This document shows, piece after piece, positions 9,055-18,582 of a stretch of DNA of 64,000 bases. The notes under the pieces are model-generated. The model was not told the DNA's origin, searched no databases, and worked only from the letters and a program-made list of their open reading frames with translations. The translations under genes and the position numbers were made by a program. Source of the stretch: Nitrosomonadales bacterium (GTDB taxonomy: Bacteria > Pseudomonadota > Gammaproteobacteria > Burkholderiales > Gallionellaceae); NCBI GenBank assembly GCA_016199835.1, contig JACQFX010000037.1, positions 16,632-80,631 on the forward strand, written 5' to 3'. Each line of letters opens with the position of its first letter. Position 1 is the stretch's first letter.

Positions 9055-9597
9055 ATGCCCAAAGTCCTCGTCCCCCTCGCCAGCGGCTGTGAAGAGATAG
9101 AGGCCGTCACGGTCATCGACATCCTGCGCCGCGCCAGCATCGAAGTGGTCAGCGCGGGACTGGATGCGCAGCCCGTGCGCGCCAGCCGTGGCGTGATGCT
9201 GCTTCCGGACACCACGCTGGACGAGGCGCTCAAACACAGTTACGACATGGTAGTGTTGCCCGGCGGCCAGCCCGGCACCAACAACCTGAAGCAGGACGCG
9301 CGCATCCTCGATCTGCTAAGACGCATGGCACAGCAGGATCAATATGTCGCCGCCATCTGCGCCGCACCCTCGGTGCTCGCCACGGCGGGGCTGCTCGACG
9401 GCAAACGCGCCACCTGCTACCCCGGCTCGCTGGATGCCTTTCCTCATGTGCAGCAACAACACACGGCGCTCGAGGAAGACGGCAAGCTCATCACTTCGCG
9501 CGGCCCGGGAACGGCAATGGATTTTGCGCTCACGCTGGTGGAACGGCTGGCCGGCCATGCGAAACGCGCGGAAGTAGAAGCCGGCCTGCAACGTTAA
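9055..9597 (+). CDS. yajL: DJ-1/YajL family protein
   Basis: A 180-residue DJ-1/PfpI-fold protein closest to YajL. The nucleophile-elbow cysteine is C102 in AAICAAPSVLA, and the conserved glutamate lies in GCEEIEAVT (about residues 13-16). YajL-type proteins protect against oxidative and electrophile stress, with chaperone or deglycase activity reported and debated. It starts 15 bases after yajQ, and the methyltransferase gene starts four bases after its stop, so it is part of the same transcript. Confidence 0.92.
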   Translation: MPKVLVPLASGCEEIEAVTVIDILRRASIEVVSAGLDAQPVRASRGVMLLPDTTLDEALKHSYDMVVLPGGQPGTNNLKQDARILDLLRRMAQQDQYVAAICAAPSVLATAGLLDGKRATCYPGSLDAFPHVQQQHTALEEDGKLITSRGPGTAMDFALTLVERLAGHAKRAEVEAGLQR

Positions 9598-9601
9598 CAA
9601 C

Positions 9602-10369
9602 GTGCCCTTACTGCATCGCATCCCCCCTGTCGTTCTTGCATTGCTGCTGCAGGGACTGGCGCTCTTCCTCGTATTGCTGCTGGCGCGCTTCTCTCCGGTC
9701 GCACTCACGCCGCTGATCATTGCATTGCTGGTCGGCGCACTCGCGGCGCTGTTCTCGCATCTGGCCGGACAGGCGCGCTGGTGGGTACCCATCCAGTTCG
9801 TCTTCGCCCCCGCCCAGGTCGCCATGCTGGCTGTGGATGTGGCGCCCAGTCTCTATCTCGTCATCTTTCTCATCATGCTGGTGGTGTACTGGAGCACCTT
9901 TCGCACCCAGGTGCCGCTCTACCTCTCCAGCCGCAAGATATGGAACGCACTCGAACTGCTGCTGCCCCTGGAAATGCCTGGCAAGAGTTTCACTTTCATG
10001 GATCTGGGCTGCGGCATCGGTGGTGTATTGACGCATCTGGCCAAGGCACGCCCGGAGGGGCACTACCACGGCGTGGAAGCAGCACCGCTGCCATATTTCA
10101 TGAGCTGGCTGCGCATCCGGCTGGGCAACCATCAGAACTGCCAGGTGCAGTGGGGCAGCTTGTGGGATTGCGATCTGGCGCAATACGACGTGGTGTTCGC
10201 CTATCTCTCACCGGTACCTATGGACGAGTTGTGGCAGAAAGCGCGCAAGGAAATGCGCCCTGGCAGCATATTCATCAGCAACACTTTTGCCGTACCGGAG
10301 CATCCGCCGCAACAGACATACACCGTGGATGATTTGCATAAGTCAACCCTGTACATCTGGCATATGTAA
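9602..10369 (+). CDS. Membrane-anchored class I methyltransferase
   Basis: A 255-residue protein with a GTG start at 9602. The first 100 residues contain three to four hydrophobic segments (for example [19 protein letters not shown] and [14 protein letters not shown]). A cytoplasmic Rossmann-type methyltransferase domain follows, with SAM motif [11 protein letters not shown] at 132-141 and an acidic motif II in [11 protein letters not shown]. The substrate is unknown. It is the last gene of the argD-to-yajL run; a weak hairpin and more than 100 bases separate it from trxA. Confidence 0.8.
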   Translation: MPLLHRIPPVVLALLLQGLALFLVLLLARFSPVALTPLIIALLVGALAALFSHLAGQARWWVPIQFVFAPAQVAMLAVDVAPSLYLVIFLIMLVVYWSTFRTQVPLYLSSRKIWNALELLLPLEMPGKSFTFMDLGCGIGGVLTHLAKARPEGHYHGVEAAPLPYFMSWLRIRLGNHQNCQVQWGSLWDCDLAQYDVVFAYLSPVPMDELWQKARKEMRPGSIFISNTFAVPEHPPQQTYTVDDLHKSTLYIWHM

Positions 10370-10494
10370 ATATAGCCTCTTCACATCCTGCCATTTTTTC
10401 GTTAGGATGCACCCCAAATCCAAGCGATTCACTCCGAATTTATCTGGCGGCACCAGCCGCATCCTTTAAGCAACCAAGAAAAGCGAGAACAACC

Positions 10495-10821
10495 ATGAGC
10501 GAACACATCCGTTATGTCACCGACCCCAATTTCTCCGCCGAAGTGCTGCAAGCGCCGCTGCCCGTGCTGGTGGACTACTGGGCGGAATGGTGCGGCCCCT
10601 GCCGCATGATCGCCCCTATCCTGGAAGAAGTCGCACAGGAATATGCCGGTCGACTGACCGTGGCCAAGCTGAACGTTGACGAGAATCAACAGACGCCGCA
10701 AAAATACGGCATCCGTGGCATTCCCACATTGATGCTGTTCAAGAACGGCAATATCGAAGCGACCAAGGTCGGCGCAGTATCCAAATCACAACTGACCGCT
10801 TTTATTGACAGCCACATCTGA
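10495..10821 (+). CDS. trxA: Thioredoxin 1
   Basis: A 108-residue cytoplasmic thioredoxin with the active site WCGPC at residues 32-36 and the cis-proline in GIPTLMLF. It reduces protein disulfides using NADPH via thioredoxin reductase. Length and motifs are standard. It stands immediately upstream of rho, the arrangement seen in many proteobacteria. There is no signal peptide, unlike the three periplasmic redox proteins elsewhere in the window. Confidence 0.97.
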   Translation: MSEHIRYVTDPNFSAEVLQAPLPVLVDYWAEWCGPCRMIAPILEEVAQEYAGRLTVAKLNVDENQQTPQKYGIRGIPTLMLFKNGNIEATKVGAVSKSQLTAFIDSHI

Positions 10822-11011
10822 ACCGTTTAACCTCGCGCCTGCAACTGTCCTGTTTCGTCCTCGCAACACCATAATCAGAACTTAATAAACGATACTTAGG
10901 GCAGTTCAGGCGCGCGGGCATCCCGCGCAAACCGTAATACCTTCCCCCATACGTTTTACTTGAATCCAGGCAAGCTCCCTTAAACCTCGTTCCACCCCTT
11001 AATCCCCTTCT
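10822..11011 (+). promoter_or_regulatory. C-rich rho leader, candidate autoregulatory region
   Basis: A 190-base untranslated stretch lies between trxA and rho. It contains a strong hairpin with a 7-bp GC stem (10912-10918 with 10922-10928, loop CAT). From about 10940 to the rho start it is C-rich and G-poor, with several TCCC/CCTT runs, the composition Rho prefers for loading. No purine-rich ribosome site is visible before the rho ATG. E. coli rho is controlled by attenuation in its leader, so a similar role is plausible here. Confidence 0.5.
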
Positions 11012-12268
11012 ATGCACTTATCCGACCTCAAAACAAAACACATCACCGAACTGGTGGAGATGGCCGTCACCAACCAGATCGACAATGCCAACCGCATGCG
11101 CAAGCAGGATCTGATCTTCGCGCTGCTGAAGAACCAGGCGAAGAAAGGCGAGAGCATCTTCGGCGAAGGCACGCTGGAAGTGCTGCCGGATGGCTTCGGC
11201 TTTCTGCGTTCGCCGGATACTTCTTACCTCGCAGGCCCGGACGACATCTATGTCAGCCCGAGCCAGATCCGCCGCTTCAACCTGCATACCGGCGACTCGA
11301 TCGAAGGCGAGATACGCACTCCCAAGGAAGGCGAACGTTATGTTGCGCTGGTCAAGGTGGACAAGGTCAATAACGAGCCGCCGGAAAATGCCAAGAACAA
11401 GATATTGTTCGAGAACCTGACGCCGCTGTTCCCGACCGAACAACTGCGTCTGGAGCGCGACATCAAGGCCGAAGAAAACATCACCGGCCGCATCATCGAC
11501 ATCGTTGCTCCCATAGGCAAAGGCCAGCGCGGCTTGCTGGTGGCCTCGCCGAAATCCGGCAAGACGGTGATGTTGCAGCATATCGCGCATTCCATCTCTT
11601 CCAACAATCCGGATGCGACCCTGATCGTGCTGCTGATCGACGAACGCCCCGAGGAAGTGACCGAAATGAGCCGCACCGTGCGCGGCGAAGTGGTCGCGTC
11701 AACTTTCGATGAGCCCGCCACGCGCCACGTGCAGGTCGCCGAAATGGTGCTGGAAAAAGCCAAGCGTCTGGTTGAACACAAAAAGGATGTGATCATCCTG
11801 CTCGATTCCATCACCCGTCTGGCACGCGCTTACAACACCGTGGTGCCCTCCTCCGGCAAGGTGCTGACCGGCGGCGTGGACGCCAATGCGCTGCAACGCC
11901 CCAAGCGCTTCTTCGGCGCGGCGCGCAACGTGGAAGAAGGCGGCTCGCTCACCATCATCGCCACCGCGCTGGTGGACACCGGCAGCCGCATGGACGACGT
12001 GATCTATGAAGAATTCAAGGGCACCGGCAATATGGAAATCCATCTGGATCGCCGCATGGCCGAAAAACGCATCTACCCGGCGATCAACGTCAACCGTTCC
12101 GGCACGCGCAAGGAAGAATTGCTGATCAAGGCCGACATCCTGCAAAGAATCTGGGTGCTGCGCAAGTTGCTCTATCCGATGGATGAACTCGAAGCGATGG
12201 AATTCCTGCTGGACAAGGTCAAGGCGGCGAAAAACAACTCCGAGTTCTTTGATTCGATGCGCCGTTAA
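11012..12268 (+). CDS. rho: Transcription termination factor Rho
   Basis: A 418-residue hexameric RNA helicase. The N-terminal helical domain begins [18 protein letters not shown]; the primary RNA-binding CSD includes GFGFLR (61-66); Walker A is SPKSGKT (about 179-185) in the RecA-like motor domain; Walker B is [16 protein letters not shown]. The length matches the short, insertion-free Rho type. The leader upstream suggests self-regulation. The next gene unit (rplU) has its own promoter starting right after the stop codon. Confidence 0.98.
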   Translation: MHLSDLKTKHITELVEMAVTNQIDNANRMRKQDLIFALLKNQAKKGESIFGEGTLEVLPDGFGFLRSPDTSYLAGPDDIYVSPSQIRRFNLHTGDSIEGEIRTPKEGERYVALVKVDKVNNEPPENAKNKILFENLTPLFPTEQLRLERDIKAEENITGRIIDIVAPIGKGQRGLLVASPKSGKTVMLQHIAHSISSNNPDATLIVLLIDERPEEVTEMSRTVRGEVVASTFDEPATRHVQVAEMVLEKAKRLVEHKKDVIILLDSITRLARAYNTVVPSSGKVLTGGVDANALQRPKRFFGAARNVEEGGSLTIIATALVDTGSRMDDVIYEEFKGTGNMEIHLDRRMAEKRIYPAINVNRSGTRKEELLIKADILQRIWVLRKLLYPMDELEAMEFLLDKVKAAKNNSEFFDSMRR

Positions 12269-12277
12269 AAAACCATT

Positions 12278-12305
12278 TTGACGGCTAGTTCCGTTTGTGT
12301 ATAAT
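12278..12305 (+). promoter_or_regulatory. Sigma-70 promoter of rplU-rpmA
   Basis: TTGACG (12278-12283) and TATAAT (12300-12305) are separated by 16 bases, with a GC-rich discriminator (GCGCGG) typical of ribosomal-protein promoters. Confidence 0.8.
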
Positions 12306-12325
12306 GCGCGGCTCTGTAAAACGGA

Positions 12326-12371
12326 GTTTCAGCGCAGGCACAACTTTCAGGTTATGCCCCGTAACTGAAAC
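12326..12371 (+). ncRNA. Structured 5' leader of rplU, candidate L21 autoregulatory element
   Basis: GTTTCAG (12326-12332) pairs with CTGAAAC (12365-12371). Inside that stem a second hairpin forms, GGCA-C-AAC with GTT-A-TGCC, around a TTTCAG loop that repeats part of the outer arm. The nested structure sits between the promoter and the L21 start. Ribosomal-protein operons are often controlled by such leaders; binding by L21 here is inferred only from position. Confidence 0.4.
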
Positions 12372-12391
12372 CGCATCCAAGCGAGGTAGTC

Positions 12392-12703
12392 ATGTACGCA
12401 GTAATCAAGACCGGCGGTAAGCAATACCGCGTTAAACAGGGCGAGACCCTGAAGATTGAAACCGTTGCTGGCGATGTCGGCAGCTCGATCGTGCTGGACA
12501 AGGTGCTGATGGTAGGCAACGGCGACAAGGTATCCGTCGGCAAACCTCTGCTGGCTGGTGCCACCGTGAATGCCACCATCGTGGCCAATGGCCGCCATGA
12601 CAAGGTAACCATCTTCAAGATGCGTCGCCGCAAGCACTATCAAAAGCATCAAGGTCATCGTCAAAACTACACCGAGATCCGCATCGACGGTATCTCGGCT
12701 TAA
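12392..12703 (+). CDS. rplU: 50S ribosomal protein L21
   Basis: A 103-residue large-subunit protein with the N-terminus [18 protein letters not shown] and the C-terminal basic block [20 protein letters not shown], both diagnostic for L21. GAGGTAGTC precedes the ATG. It is co-transcribed with rpmA, 18 bases downstream, and followed after a terminator by obgE, the usual L21-L27-Obg order. Confidence 0.98.
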   Translation: MYAVIKTGGKQYRVKQGETLKIETVAGDVGSSIVLDKVLMVGNGDKVSVGKPLLAGATVNATIVANGRHDKVTIFKMRRRKHYQKHQGHRQNYTEIRIDGISA

Positions 12704-12721
12704 TTCTGAAGGAGCAGCAAC

Positions 12722-12979
12722 ATGGCATCGAAAAAAGGTGGTGGCAGTACCAGTAACGGCCGCGACTCGCACTCGAAACGACTGGGTGTAAAGAGCTACG
12801 GCGGCGAAGTCATCAACGCGGGCAGCATCATCGTGCGCCAGCGCGGCACCCGGATCCACGCAGGCGACAACGTCGGCATGGGCAAGGATCACACCCTGTT
12901 CGCCACGATCACCGGCAAAGTGGTATTCGCTGTTAAAGGCGCGATGCGGCGCAAGACCGTCAGCGTGGTCGCAGCGTAA
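12722..12979 (+). CDS. rpmA: 50S ribosomal protein L27
   Basis: An 85-residue basic protein near the peptidyl-transferase centre. It starts directly with [20 protein letters not shown], the unprocessed proteobacterial type with no Firmicutes-style extension before the Gly-rich tail. AAGGAGCAGCA gives a good ribosome site. An intrinsic terminator follows 20 bases after the stop. Confidence 0.98.
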   Translation: MASKKGGGSTSNGRDSHSKRLGVKSYGGEVINAGSIIVRQRGTRIHAGDNVGMGKDHTLFATITGKVVFAVKGAMRRKTVSVVAA

Positions 12980-12998
12980 GCTCGGCCGCACGGCAAGC

Positions 12999-13026
12999 AA
13001 GCCCTATCGCAAGGTAGGGCTTTTTT
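12999..13026 (+). terminator. Intrinsic terminator after rpmA
   Basis: An 8-bp stem AAGCCCTA/TAGGGCTT (12999-13006 with 13015-13022) with an 8-base loop is followed by a run of T. Confidence 0.88.
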
Positions 13027-13054
13027 GTTTGTGGCGGATTGGAAAACAAAATCA

Positions 13055-13192
13055 AGCCACAGAGATCACAGAGTACACAGAGAAAGCGCGGCATGCATGG
13101 CTTCCCGCATTTCCTGTCGGATAAGATGCGCGCGTTGAATAGCCCGTTTGTTTCTCTCTGTGACCTCTGTGTTCTCTGTGTTCTCTGTGGCT
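13055..13192 (+). repeat. Palindromic array of ACAGAG-type short repeats
   Basis: The left arm (13055-13085) holds three direct copies of a 9-10 base unit built on CACAGAG. The right arm (13151-13192) holds four inverted copies built on CTCTGTG. The outer ends match exactly (AGCCACAGAGA with TCTCTGTGGCT), so the element can fold into one long hairpin around a 65-base centre. It fills the rpmA-obgE gap and ends 19 bases before the obgE start. I see no ORF in the centre. Similar ACAGAG repeats are scattered in many bacterial genomes; their nature is unsettled. Confidence 0.8.
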
Positions 13193-13211
13193 AAATTGCT
13201 TTTGACTCTAA

Positions 13212-14279
<1,068 letters not shown>

Positions 14280-14284
14280 ACGCC

Positions 14285-15403
14285 ATGAAAACCGTATTGA
14301 CCCAGTGCAAACGCGTCGTCGTCAAGGTCGGCAGCAGCCTCGTCACCAATCAGGGCGAGGGGCTGGATGTGCAGGCCATAGTCGGCTGGGCGCAACAGAT
14401 CGCCGCGTTGCGCGAGAACGGCTGCGAAGTGGTGCTGGTCTCCTCCGGCGCGATCGCGGAAGGCATGCAACGCCTGGGCTGGAAGCAGCGCCCGAGCGCC
14501 GTGCACGAATTGCAGGCCGCCGCCGCCGTGGGCCAGATGGGCTTGGTGCAAGTCTATGAAAGCTGTTTCCGCGAACATGGCCTGCGCGCCGCACAGGTGT
14601 TGCTCACCCACGCCGACCTCGCCGACCGCGAACGCTACCTCAATGCGCGCTCCACCCTGCGCACGCTGCTCAACCTGAACGTCATCCCCATCATCAACGA
14701 GAACGACACCGTGGTCACCGACGAGATCAAGTTCGGCGACAACGACACGTTAGGTGCGCTGGTCGCCAACCTGATCGAAGCCGATGCGCTCATCATTCTC
14801 ACCGACCAGAGCGGCCTGTATAGCGCCGACCCGCGCAAAGACCCGGCAGCCAAACTGATAGACGCGGCACAAGCGGGCGATGCGCAACTGGAAAGCATGG
14901 CAGGCGGCGCCGGCAGCCACATCGGACGCGGCGGCATGATCACCAAGGTGCTCGCCGCAAAACGCGCGGCACGCAGCGGCGCGCACACCGTCATCGCCTC
15001 CGGTCATGAAAAAGACGTGCTGCCGCGCCTGTTACGCGGCGAGAACATCGGCACCCTGCTCATCGCCCCCGAACTGACGCTGGCCGCACGCAAGCAATGG
15101 CTGGCCGATCATCTGCAAGTCGGCGGCATGATCACGCTGGACGCGGGTGCCGTACGCGCCCTGCGCAACGAAGGCAAGAGCCTGCTGCCGATAGGCGTAA
15201 CCGAAGTCAGCGGCGAATTCGAACGCGGCGCCGTAGTCGCCATCCTCGACGATAACGGCAGAGACATCGCACGCGGCCTGGTCAACTACACCGCCGAAGA
15301 AACCCGCCGCATCGCCCGCCACCCCAGCCACGAAATCGAAACCATACTCGGCTATGTGGACGAACTGGAACTCATTCACCGCGATAATCTGGTTCTGTTG
15401 TAA
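14285..15403 (+). CDS. proB: Glutamate 5-kinase
   Basis: A 372-residue enzyme making glutamate 5-phosphate, the first step of proline synthesis. The amino-acid-kinase domain (about 1-255) shows [32 protein letters not shown] and [17 protein letters not shown] domain (about 280-360) follows, giving the usual long form. It starts five bases after obgE; obgE-proB is a conserved pair. Its stop codon lies in the loop of a long inverted repeat (15375-15425). Confidence 0.97.
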   Translation: MKTVLTQCKRVVVKVGSSLVTNQGEGLDVQAIVGWAQQIAALRENGCEVVLVSSGAIAEGMQRLGWKQRPSAVHELQAAAAVGQMGLVQVYESCFREHGLRAAQVLLTHADLADRERYLNARSTLRTLLNLNVIPIINENDTVVTDEIKFGDNDTLGALVANLIEADALIILTDQSGLYSADPRKDPAAKLIDAAQAGDAQLESMAGGAGSHIGRGGMITKVLAAKRAARSGAHTVIASGHEKDVLPRLLRGENIGTLLIAPELTLAARKQWLADHLQVGGMITLDAGAVRALRNEGKSLLPIGVTEVSGEFERGAVVAILDDNGRDIARGLVNYTAEETRRIARHPSHEIETILGYVDELELIHRDNLVLL

Positions 15404-15425
15404 AGCAGAACCAGATTGCGGTGAA
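15375..15425. repeat. 20-bp inverted repeat around the proB stop codon
   Basis: TTCACCGC plus AATCTGGTTCTG (left arm, split by a 3-base GAT bulge) pairs perfectly with CAGAACCAGATT plus GCGGTGAA (right arm). The 8-base loop holds the proB stop codon. The right arm looks like an inverted copy of the last proB codons lacking one codon. There is no T tract. It separates convergent proB and msrA and could protect or terminate both transcripts. Confidence 0.75.
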
Positions 15426-15462
15426 CTTCCGCTCCATCCCCATGCCCCCCGATTTCACCGAC

Positions 15463-16119
15463 CTACCTGTACAACCCAGAAAACTGCTCCTTCAAGTGCT
15501 CGACCTTGGGCCGGTCGTTGACATAGATGTAGGGGTTGTACGGGTGCAGCTCGGCGAAGTTCTGGTGATAGTCCTCGGCAGGATAGAACGCAGGCAAAGT
15601 AGAAATCCGGGTTACGATTTTTTGCGGATAGACACGCGCGGCACCGAGCTGGCTGATATAGCTTGCAGCCACTTTTTGCTGTTCGGCATTCGTTGTGAAT
15701 ATCTCCGAACGATATTGCGTGCCGCTGTCCGGTCCCTGGCGATTGAGTTGCGTGGGATCGTTGGCAACCGCAAAGAAGATTTTCAGCAACTGGCCATAGC
15801 TTATTCTGGACGGATCGTAAACGACCTTGACCGATTCTGCATGGCCGGTATTTCCGTCGCTGACCAGCGCGTATTTTGCTGTATCCGCGCTGCCGCCCGC
15901 ATAGCCTGATGTGGCGGAGATCACGCCTTTCACATGCTGGAACACCGCCTGCACGCCCCAGAAACAACCGCCCGCAAACACTGCGGACTGTTGCGACGCA
16001 ACCTTTGCGACAGGCGTATCGACAGCAGGATTGGGCAAACTGGAAGTCTGGCCGTCAGCCCAGGCAGCGCCGCACAAGACGACTGAACTGATCAGGATGC
16101 GTATGAGTAACGGGAACAT
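15463..16119 (-). CDS. msrA: Periplasmic peptide-methionine (S)-S-oxide reductase MsrA
   Basis: A 218-residue protein with a Sec signal peptide (about residues 1-22, LLIRILISSVVLCGAAWADG), so it acts in the periplasm. The catalytic cysteine is C52 in GGCFWG; GYAGG, the HAESVKVVYDP segment and YPAEDYHQNF are standard MsrA blocks. It reduces the S form of methionine sulfoxide. GGAGAGG precedes the ATG at 16119. It follows the small LNVLA-tailed gene by 33 bases, and both probably depend on the SigF-type promoter at 16450-16476. Electrons could come from the thioredoxin-like protein encoded next door. Confidence 0.95.
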   Translation of the reverse strand: MFPLLIRILISSVVLCGAAWADGQTSSLPNPAVDTPVAKVASQQSAVFAGGCFWGVQAVFQHVKGVISATSGYAGGSADTAKYALVSDGNTGHAESVKVVYDPSRISYGQLLKIFFAVANDPTQLNRQGPDSGTQYRSEIFTTNAEQQKVAASYISQLGAARVYPQKIVTRISTLPAFYPAEDYHQNFAELHPYNPYIYVNDRPKVEHLKEQFSGLYR

Positions 16120-16152
16120 GTGGCCTCTCCTTTCTCTGCGGTTTGAAACGGC

Positions 16153-16383
16153 TCAAGCCAAAACGTTCAACAACTGTCCCACGACCTGGCCGCTGGTGTT
16201 CACGCTGGGCGTGGGAGCCGAAGTGGCATTGGCATTGGCGTTATCGATCCTAGCGGAAGTTGCCCCGCTGGCATCCGGCCTGTCCAGGCTCCTGATGCGG
16301 TTCTGCTCGGATTGAAGACGGCTGCTGGCCGCGAATAATTCGTTGCTGCCCGAGCAACTGGATGAAGTGCAACTGATCGCCAT
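16153..16383 (-). CDS. Small Ser/Cys-rich protein with LNVLA tail
   Basis: A 76-residue protein if started at the ATG at 16383, which has AAGGAG eight bases upstream. It begins MAISCTSSSCSGSNELFAASS, has a short charged helix-like stretch (RLQSEQNRIRSLDR), an Ala/Asn/Ser/Thr-rich middle, and ends GQLLNVLA. No signal peptide or known domain is apparent. The final residues match the end of the protein encoded at 19417-19746 (NFLNVFA). Both genes lie downstream of SigF-type promoters, which makes them real candidates for regulon members of unknown function. msrA follows in the same operon. Confidence 0.65.
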   Translation of the reverse strand: MAISCTSSSCSGSNELFAASSRLQSEQNRIRSLDRPDASGATSARIDNANANATSAPTPSVNTSGQVVGQLLNVLA

Positions 16384-16449
16384 GATGAAAGCTCCTTGTG
16401 GATATTTTTGAACTTGTGTCGCCTCCGTTCGTGGAGGCTTACAAGCAGA

Positions 16450-16476
16450 TTCGCTAGAGCAGCAAAAAAAGTTACA
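16450..16476 (-). promoter_or_regulatory. SigF-type ECF promoter A (small protein-msrA)
   Basis: On the minus strand TGTAACT (16470-16476) and CGAA (16450-16453) are separated by exactly 16 bases. It lies about 65 bases ahead of the LNVLA-protein start. The box matches the GTAAC-N16-CGAA type reported for SigF/ECF16 sigma factors and three other boxes in this locus. Confidence 0.8.
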
Positions 16477-16662
16477 CCCGCCATGAAAAGTTTCTTCAAC
16501 CTGATTGCCCGCTATCGTTGCATCGGCATACGCAGTGGAATCCACTAGAGCGAAATGGGGGGGCGACAGTTAGGGCGTGGTGGCGCACCGCACAAGTTAC
16601 CACGCGCAATATGGTAACCAATCCAGCCTGTATCCCTCCAGTCATATATGTAACAGCAGCGT

Positions 16663-17208
16663 TTAATGTCTGACCGCACTCGCCCCCTGCTGTGCCTCAT
16701 CGAGCAAGGCCAGGATCCTGTCCTCGATCTCCTGGTACGCGCCTTCGCCATAATGCTGGTAGCGCAACCGGCCTTGTGCGTCAATCAGGTATTGCGCCGG
16801 CCAGAATCTGTTTCCGTAAGCATTCCAGATCGTGTATTGGTTATCCATCGCTACCGGATAAGTGACGCCCAGCCTCTTGATCGCCTGCTCGACATTCTGC
16901 TGGTTCTTTTCAACGTCGAACTCCGGCGTCTGCACACCGATCACCACCAGGCCTCTGGCGCGATATTTCTCATCCCACGCTTTAACGTGCGGCAAGGCGT
17001 TCAGGCAGTTGCTGCACGTGTAAGTCCAGAAATCGACCAGCACCACTTTGCCGCGCAGCATCTCATTGTTCAGCGGTTTCGAATTCAGCCATTGCGTCGC
17101 ACCGCTCAGGGGCGCCGCAATGTGGCTGCCGGCCATAACCGGTACGGATGAAAAAATGCCAGCCATCAATACGGCCAAGGATAGATACAGGCTTCTGCGC
17201 ATCGACAT
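16663..17208 (-). CDS. Periplasmic thioredoxin-like protein (DipZ C-terminal/TlpA type)
   Basis: A 181-residue protein with a signal peptide (MSMRRSLYLSLAVLMAGIF..VMAG). A thioredoxin-fold domain follows, with the active site TCSNC in VDFWTYTCSNCLNALP, then GVQTPEFDVEKN and the cis-Pro region FWPAQYLID. The WTYTCSNCL form is characteristic of the C-terminal domain of DipZ-type proteins rather than classical TlpA. GAGAGG six bases before the ATG at 17208 sets the start. It follows msrB by 16 bases, so the pair is transcribed together; the likely role is to feed electrons to MsrA/MsrB in the periplasm (inference). Confidence 0.85.
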   Translation of the reverse strand: MSMRRSLYLSLAVLMAGIFSSVPVMAGSHIAAPLSGATQWLNSKPLNNEMLRGKVVLVDFWTYTCSNCLNALPHVKAWDEKYRARGLVVIGVQTPEFDVEKNQQNVEQAIKRLGVTYPVAMDNQYTIWNAYGNRFWPAQYLIDAQGRLRYQHYGEGAYQEIEDRILALLDEAQQGASAVRH

Positions 17209-17224
17209 AATCGTCCTCTCGTCT

Positions 17225-17767
17225 TTAGCTCTTGCGCAGCGGCACGAAGCGCATCGCAACAGTGTTCATGCAATAGCGCAAACCCGTGGGCTGCGGGCCG
17301 TCGTTGAACACATGCCCAAGGTGGGCGTCGCACAGCGCGCACCGCACCTCGGTGCGCGTGATGCCGAACATGTGATCGGCGATTTCGTGGACATTCTCTG
17401 CCGCGATCGGTTGCCAGAAACTCGGCCAGCCGGTTCCCGAGTCGAACTTGGTCTTTGCGTCGAAAAGCGAATTGTCGCAACACACGCAGCGGTACAGCCC
17501 GGGCTCATGTCTGTCGTAGCCCGGCTGGGAAAACGCGCGCTCGGTGCCTTGTTTGCGCGTCACGTCGTAAGCCAATGGCGACAACGTCCTTTTCCATTCC
17601 GCATCTTTGCTCACCTTGCTCAGGTTCGCATGTCCCAGCGATTTTCCATCATCGGAGAACTGCATGACGGTCACTTTGTCACCGCCAGCCAAGACCCCGG
17701 CATAAGAGCGGGTCGCGCAGAATGCCGCGATGCCGGATAAGGTGAACAAGAATTGTCTGCGTTGCAT
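17225..17767 (-). CDS. msrB: Tat-exported methionine-R-sulfoxide reductase MsrB
   Basis: A 180-residue protein starting at the ATG at 17767 (AGGAG about ten bases upstream). The N-terminus MQRRQFLFTLSGIAAFCA is a Tat-like signal. The MsrB domain has zinc cysteines C94/C97 and C143/C146, the WPSFWQP segment, and catalytic C166 in LRYCMNTVAMRF. It reduces the R form of methionine sulfoxide, complementing MsrA. It is the first gene after SigF-type promoter B and is co-transcribed with the thioredoxin-like gene. Confidence 0.95.
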   Translation of the reverse strand: MQRRQFLFTLSGIAAFCATRSYAGVLAGGDKVTVMQFSDDGKSLGHANLSKVSKDAEWKRTLSPLAYDVTRKQGTERAFSQPGYDRHEPGLYRCVCCDNSLFDAKTKFDSGTGWPSFWQPIAAENVHEIADHMFGITRTEVRCALCDAHLGHVFNDGPQPTGLRYCMNTVAMRFVPLRKS

Positions 17768-17857
17768 GATGGTATCTCCTGTATTCAATGCCTGTTCGAG
17801 TGGCGCATCCCGTATCCGGTTCAAAATCGGTTATGATCCGCCCTGCCTGACACTGTA

Positions 17858-17884
17858 TTCGAATAGCGGTGAAAAAAAGTTACA
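17858..17884 (-). promoter_or_regulatory. SigF-type ECF promoter B (msrB-thioredoxin)
   Basis: On the minus strand TGTAACT (17878-17884), 16 bases, then CGAA (17858-17861). It is back to back with promoter C; the two -35 boxes are 32 bases apart. Confidence 0.82.
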
Positions 17885-17916
17885 AAACAATTCCGGAATG
17901 TTTTTTTGTATGAGCA

Positions 17917-17943
17917 TGTAACCAATCTGCCGTTTCCTGCGAA
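17917..17943 (+). promoter_or_regulatory. SigF-type ECF promoter C (yedZ1-yedY1)
   Basis: TGTAACC (17917-17923), 16 bases, then CGAA (17940-17943) on the plus strand, about 33 bases before the yedZ1 start. Confidence 0.82.
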
Positions 17944-17976
17944 TTGATCGGCAGATAGACAACGGTATTGAGGATG

Positions 17977-18573
17977 ATGAATTCCGACAGTAAAACCATA
18001 CACCCGATCTGGTTGCGGCTGAATCACTGGGTCAATCTGCTCGCGCTGACCATTCTCGTGCTCAGCGGCTGGCGCATCTATAACGCTGCGCCCATCTTCG
18101 CTTTCAGTTTCCCCGGTCAGATTGTTTTGGGCGACTGGCTGGGTGGAGCCCTGCTGTGGCACTTCGCGGCGATGTGGCTGCTGTTCTTCAATGGCCTGAT
18201 ATACCTGTTCCTCAACATCGTGACCGGCCGCTTCAAGACCCGTTTCTTTCCGCTCCGCCCACGCGACCTGCTCCACGACTTCACCGCCGCATTAAAGGGC
18301 AAGCTGACCCACGACACGCCATCCGAATACAACGCGGTGCAGAAACTGGCATACCTGTTCGTGATCGCCGATGTGATCCTGCTCGTGCTGTCCGGGCTGG
18401 TGGTGTGGAAGTCGGTGCAATTCCCGCTGTTGCGCGACCTGATGGGCGATTACGACAATGCGCGCATCGTCCATTTCTGCGCGATGGCCGCGTTGCTCGC
18501 GTTCGCTGCGATCCATGTCGTGATGGTCGCACTCGTACCGCGCACCCTGCTCATGATGATACGTGGACGCTGA
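17977..18573 (+). CDS. yedZ1: Cytochrome b561-type membrane subunit (YedZ1-like)
   Basis: A 198-residue membrane protein with four hydrophobic segments. Likely haem-ligand histidines are in RLNHWVNLLAL, LLWHFAAMWLL and the last helix pair (VHFCAMAALLAFAAIHVVMV). It belongs to the cytochrome b/b6-like partners of molybdopterin oxidoreductases and would pass quinol electrons to the periplasmic enzyme encoded nine bases downstream. Two adjacent ATGs (17974, 17977) follow TGAGG; I prefer the second for spacing. It follows SigF-type promoter C with a short leader. Confidence 0.85.
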   Translation: MNSDSKTIHPIWLRLNHWVNLLALTILVLSGWRIYNAAPIFAFSFPGQIVLGDWLGGALLWHFAAMWLLFFNGLIYLFLNIVTGRFKTRFFPLRPRDLLHDFTAALKGKLTHDTPSEYNAVQKLAYLFVIADVILLVLSGLVVWKSVQFPLLRDLMGDYDNARIVHFCAMAALLAFAAIHVVMVALVPRTLLMMIRGR

Positions 18574-18582
18574 GAGGCCCGG

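Noticed and set aside
13055..13192. CRISPR-like tandem repeats
   Set aside because: Units are only 9-10 bases, contiguous without spacers, and the two arms are inverted; there are no cas genes.
16648..16676. TGTAACA box on the plus strand near the end of the thioredoxin-like gene
   Set aside because: The seventh base is A and the sequence 16 bases later is not CGAA; no gene follows in that direction.
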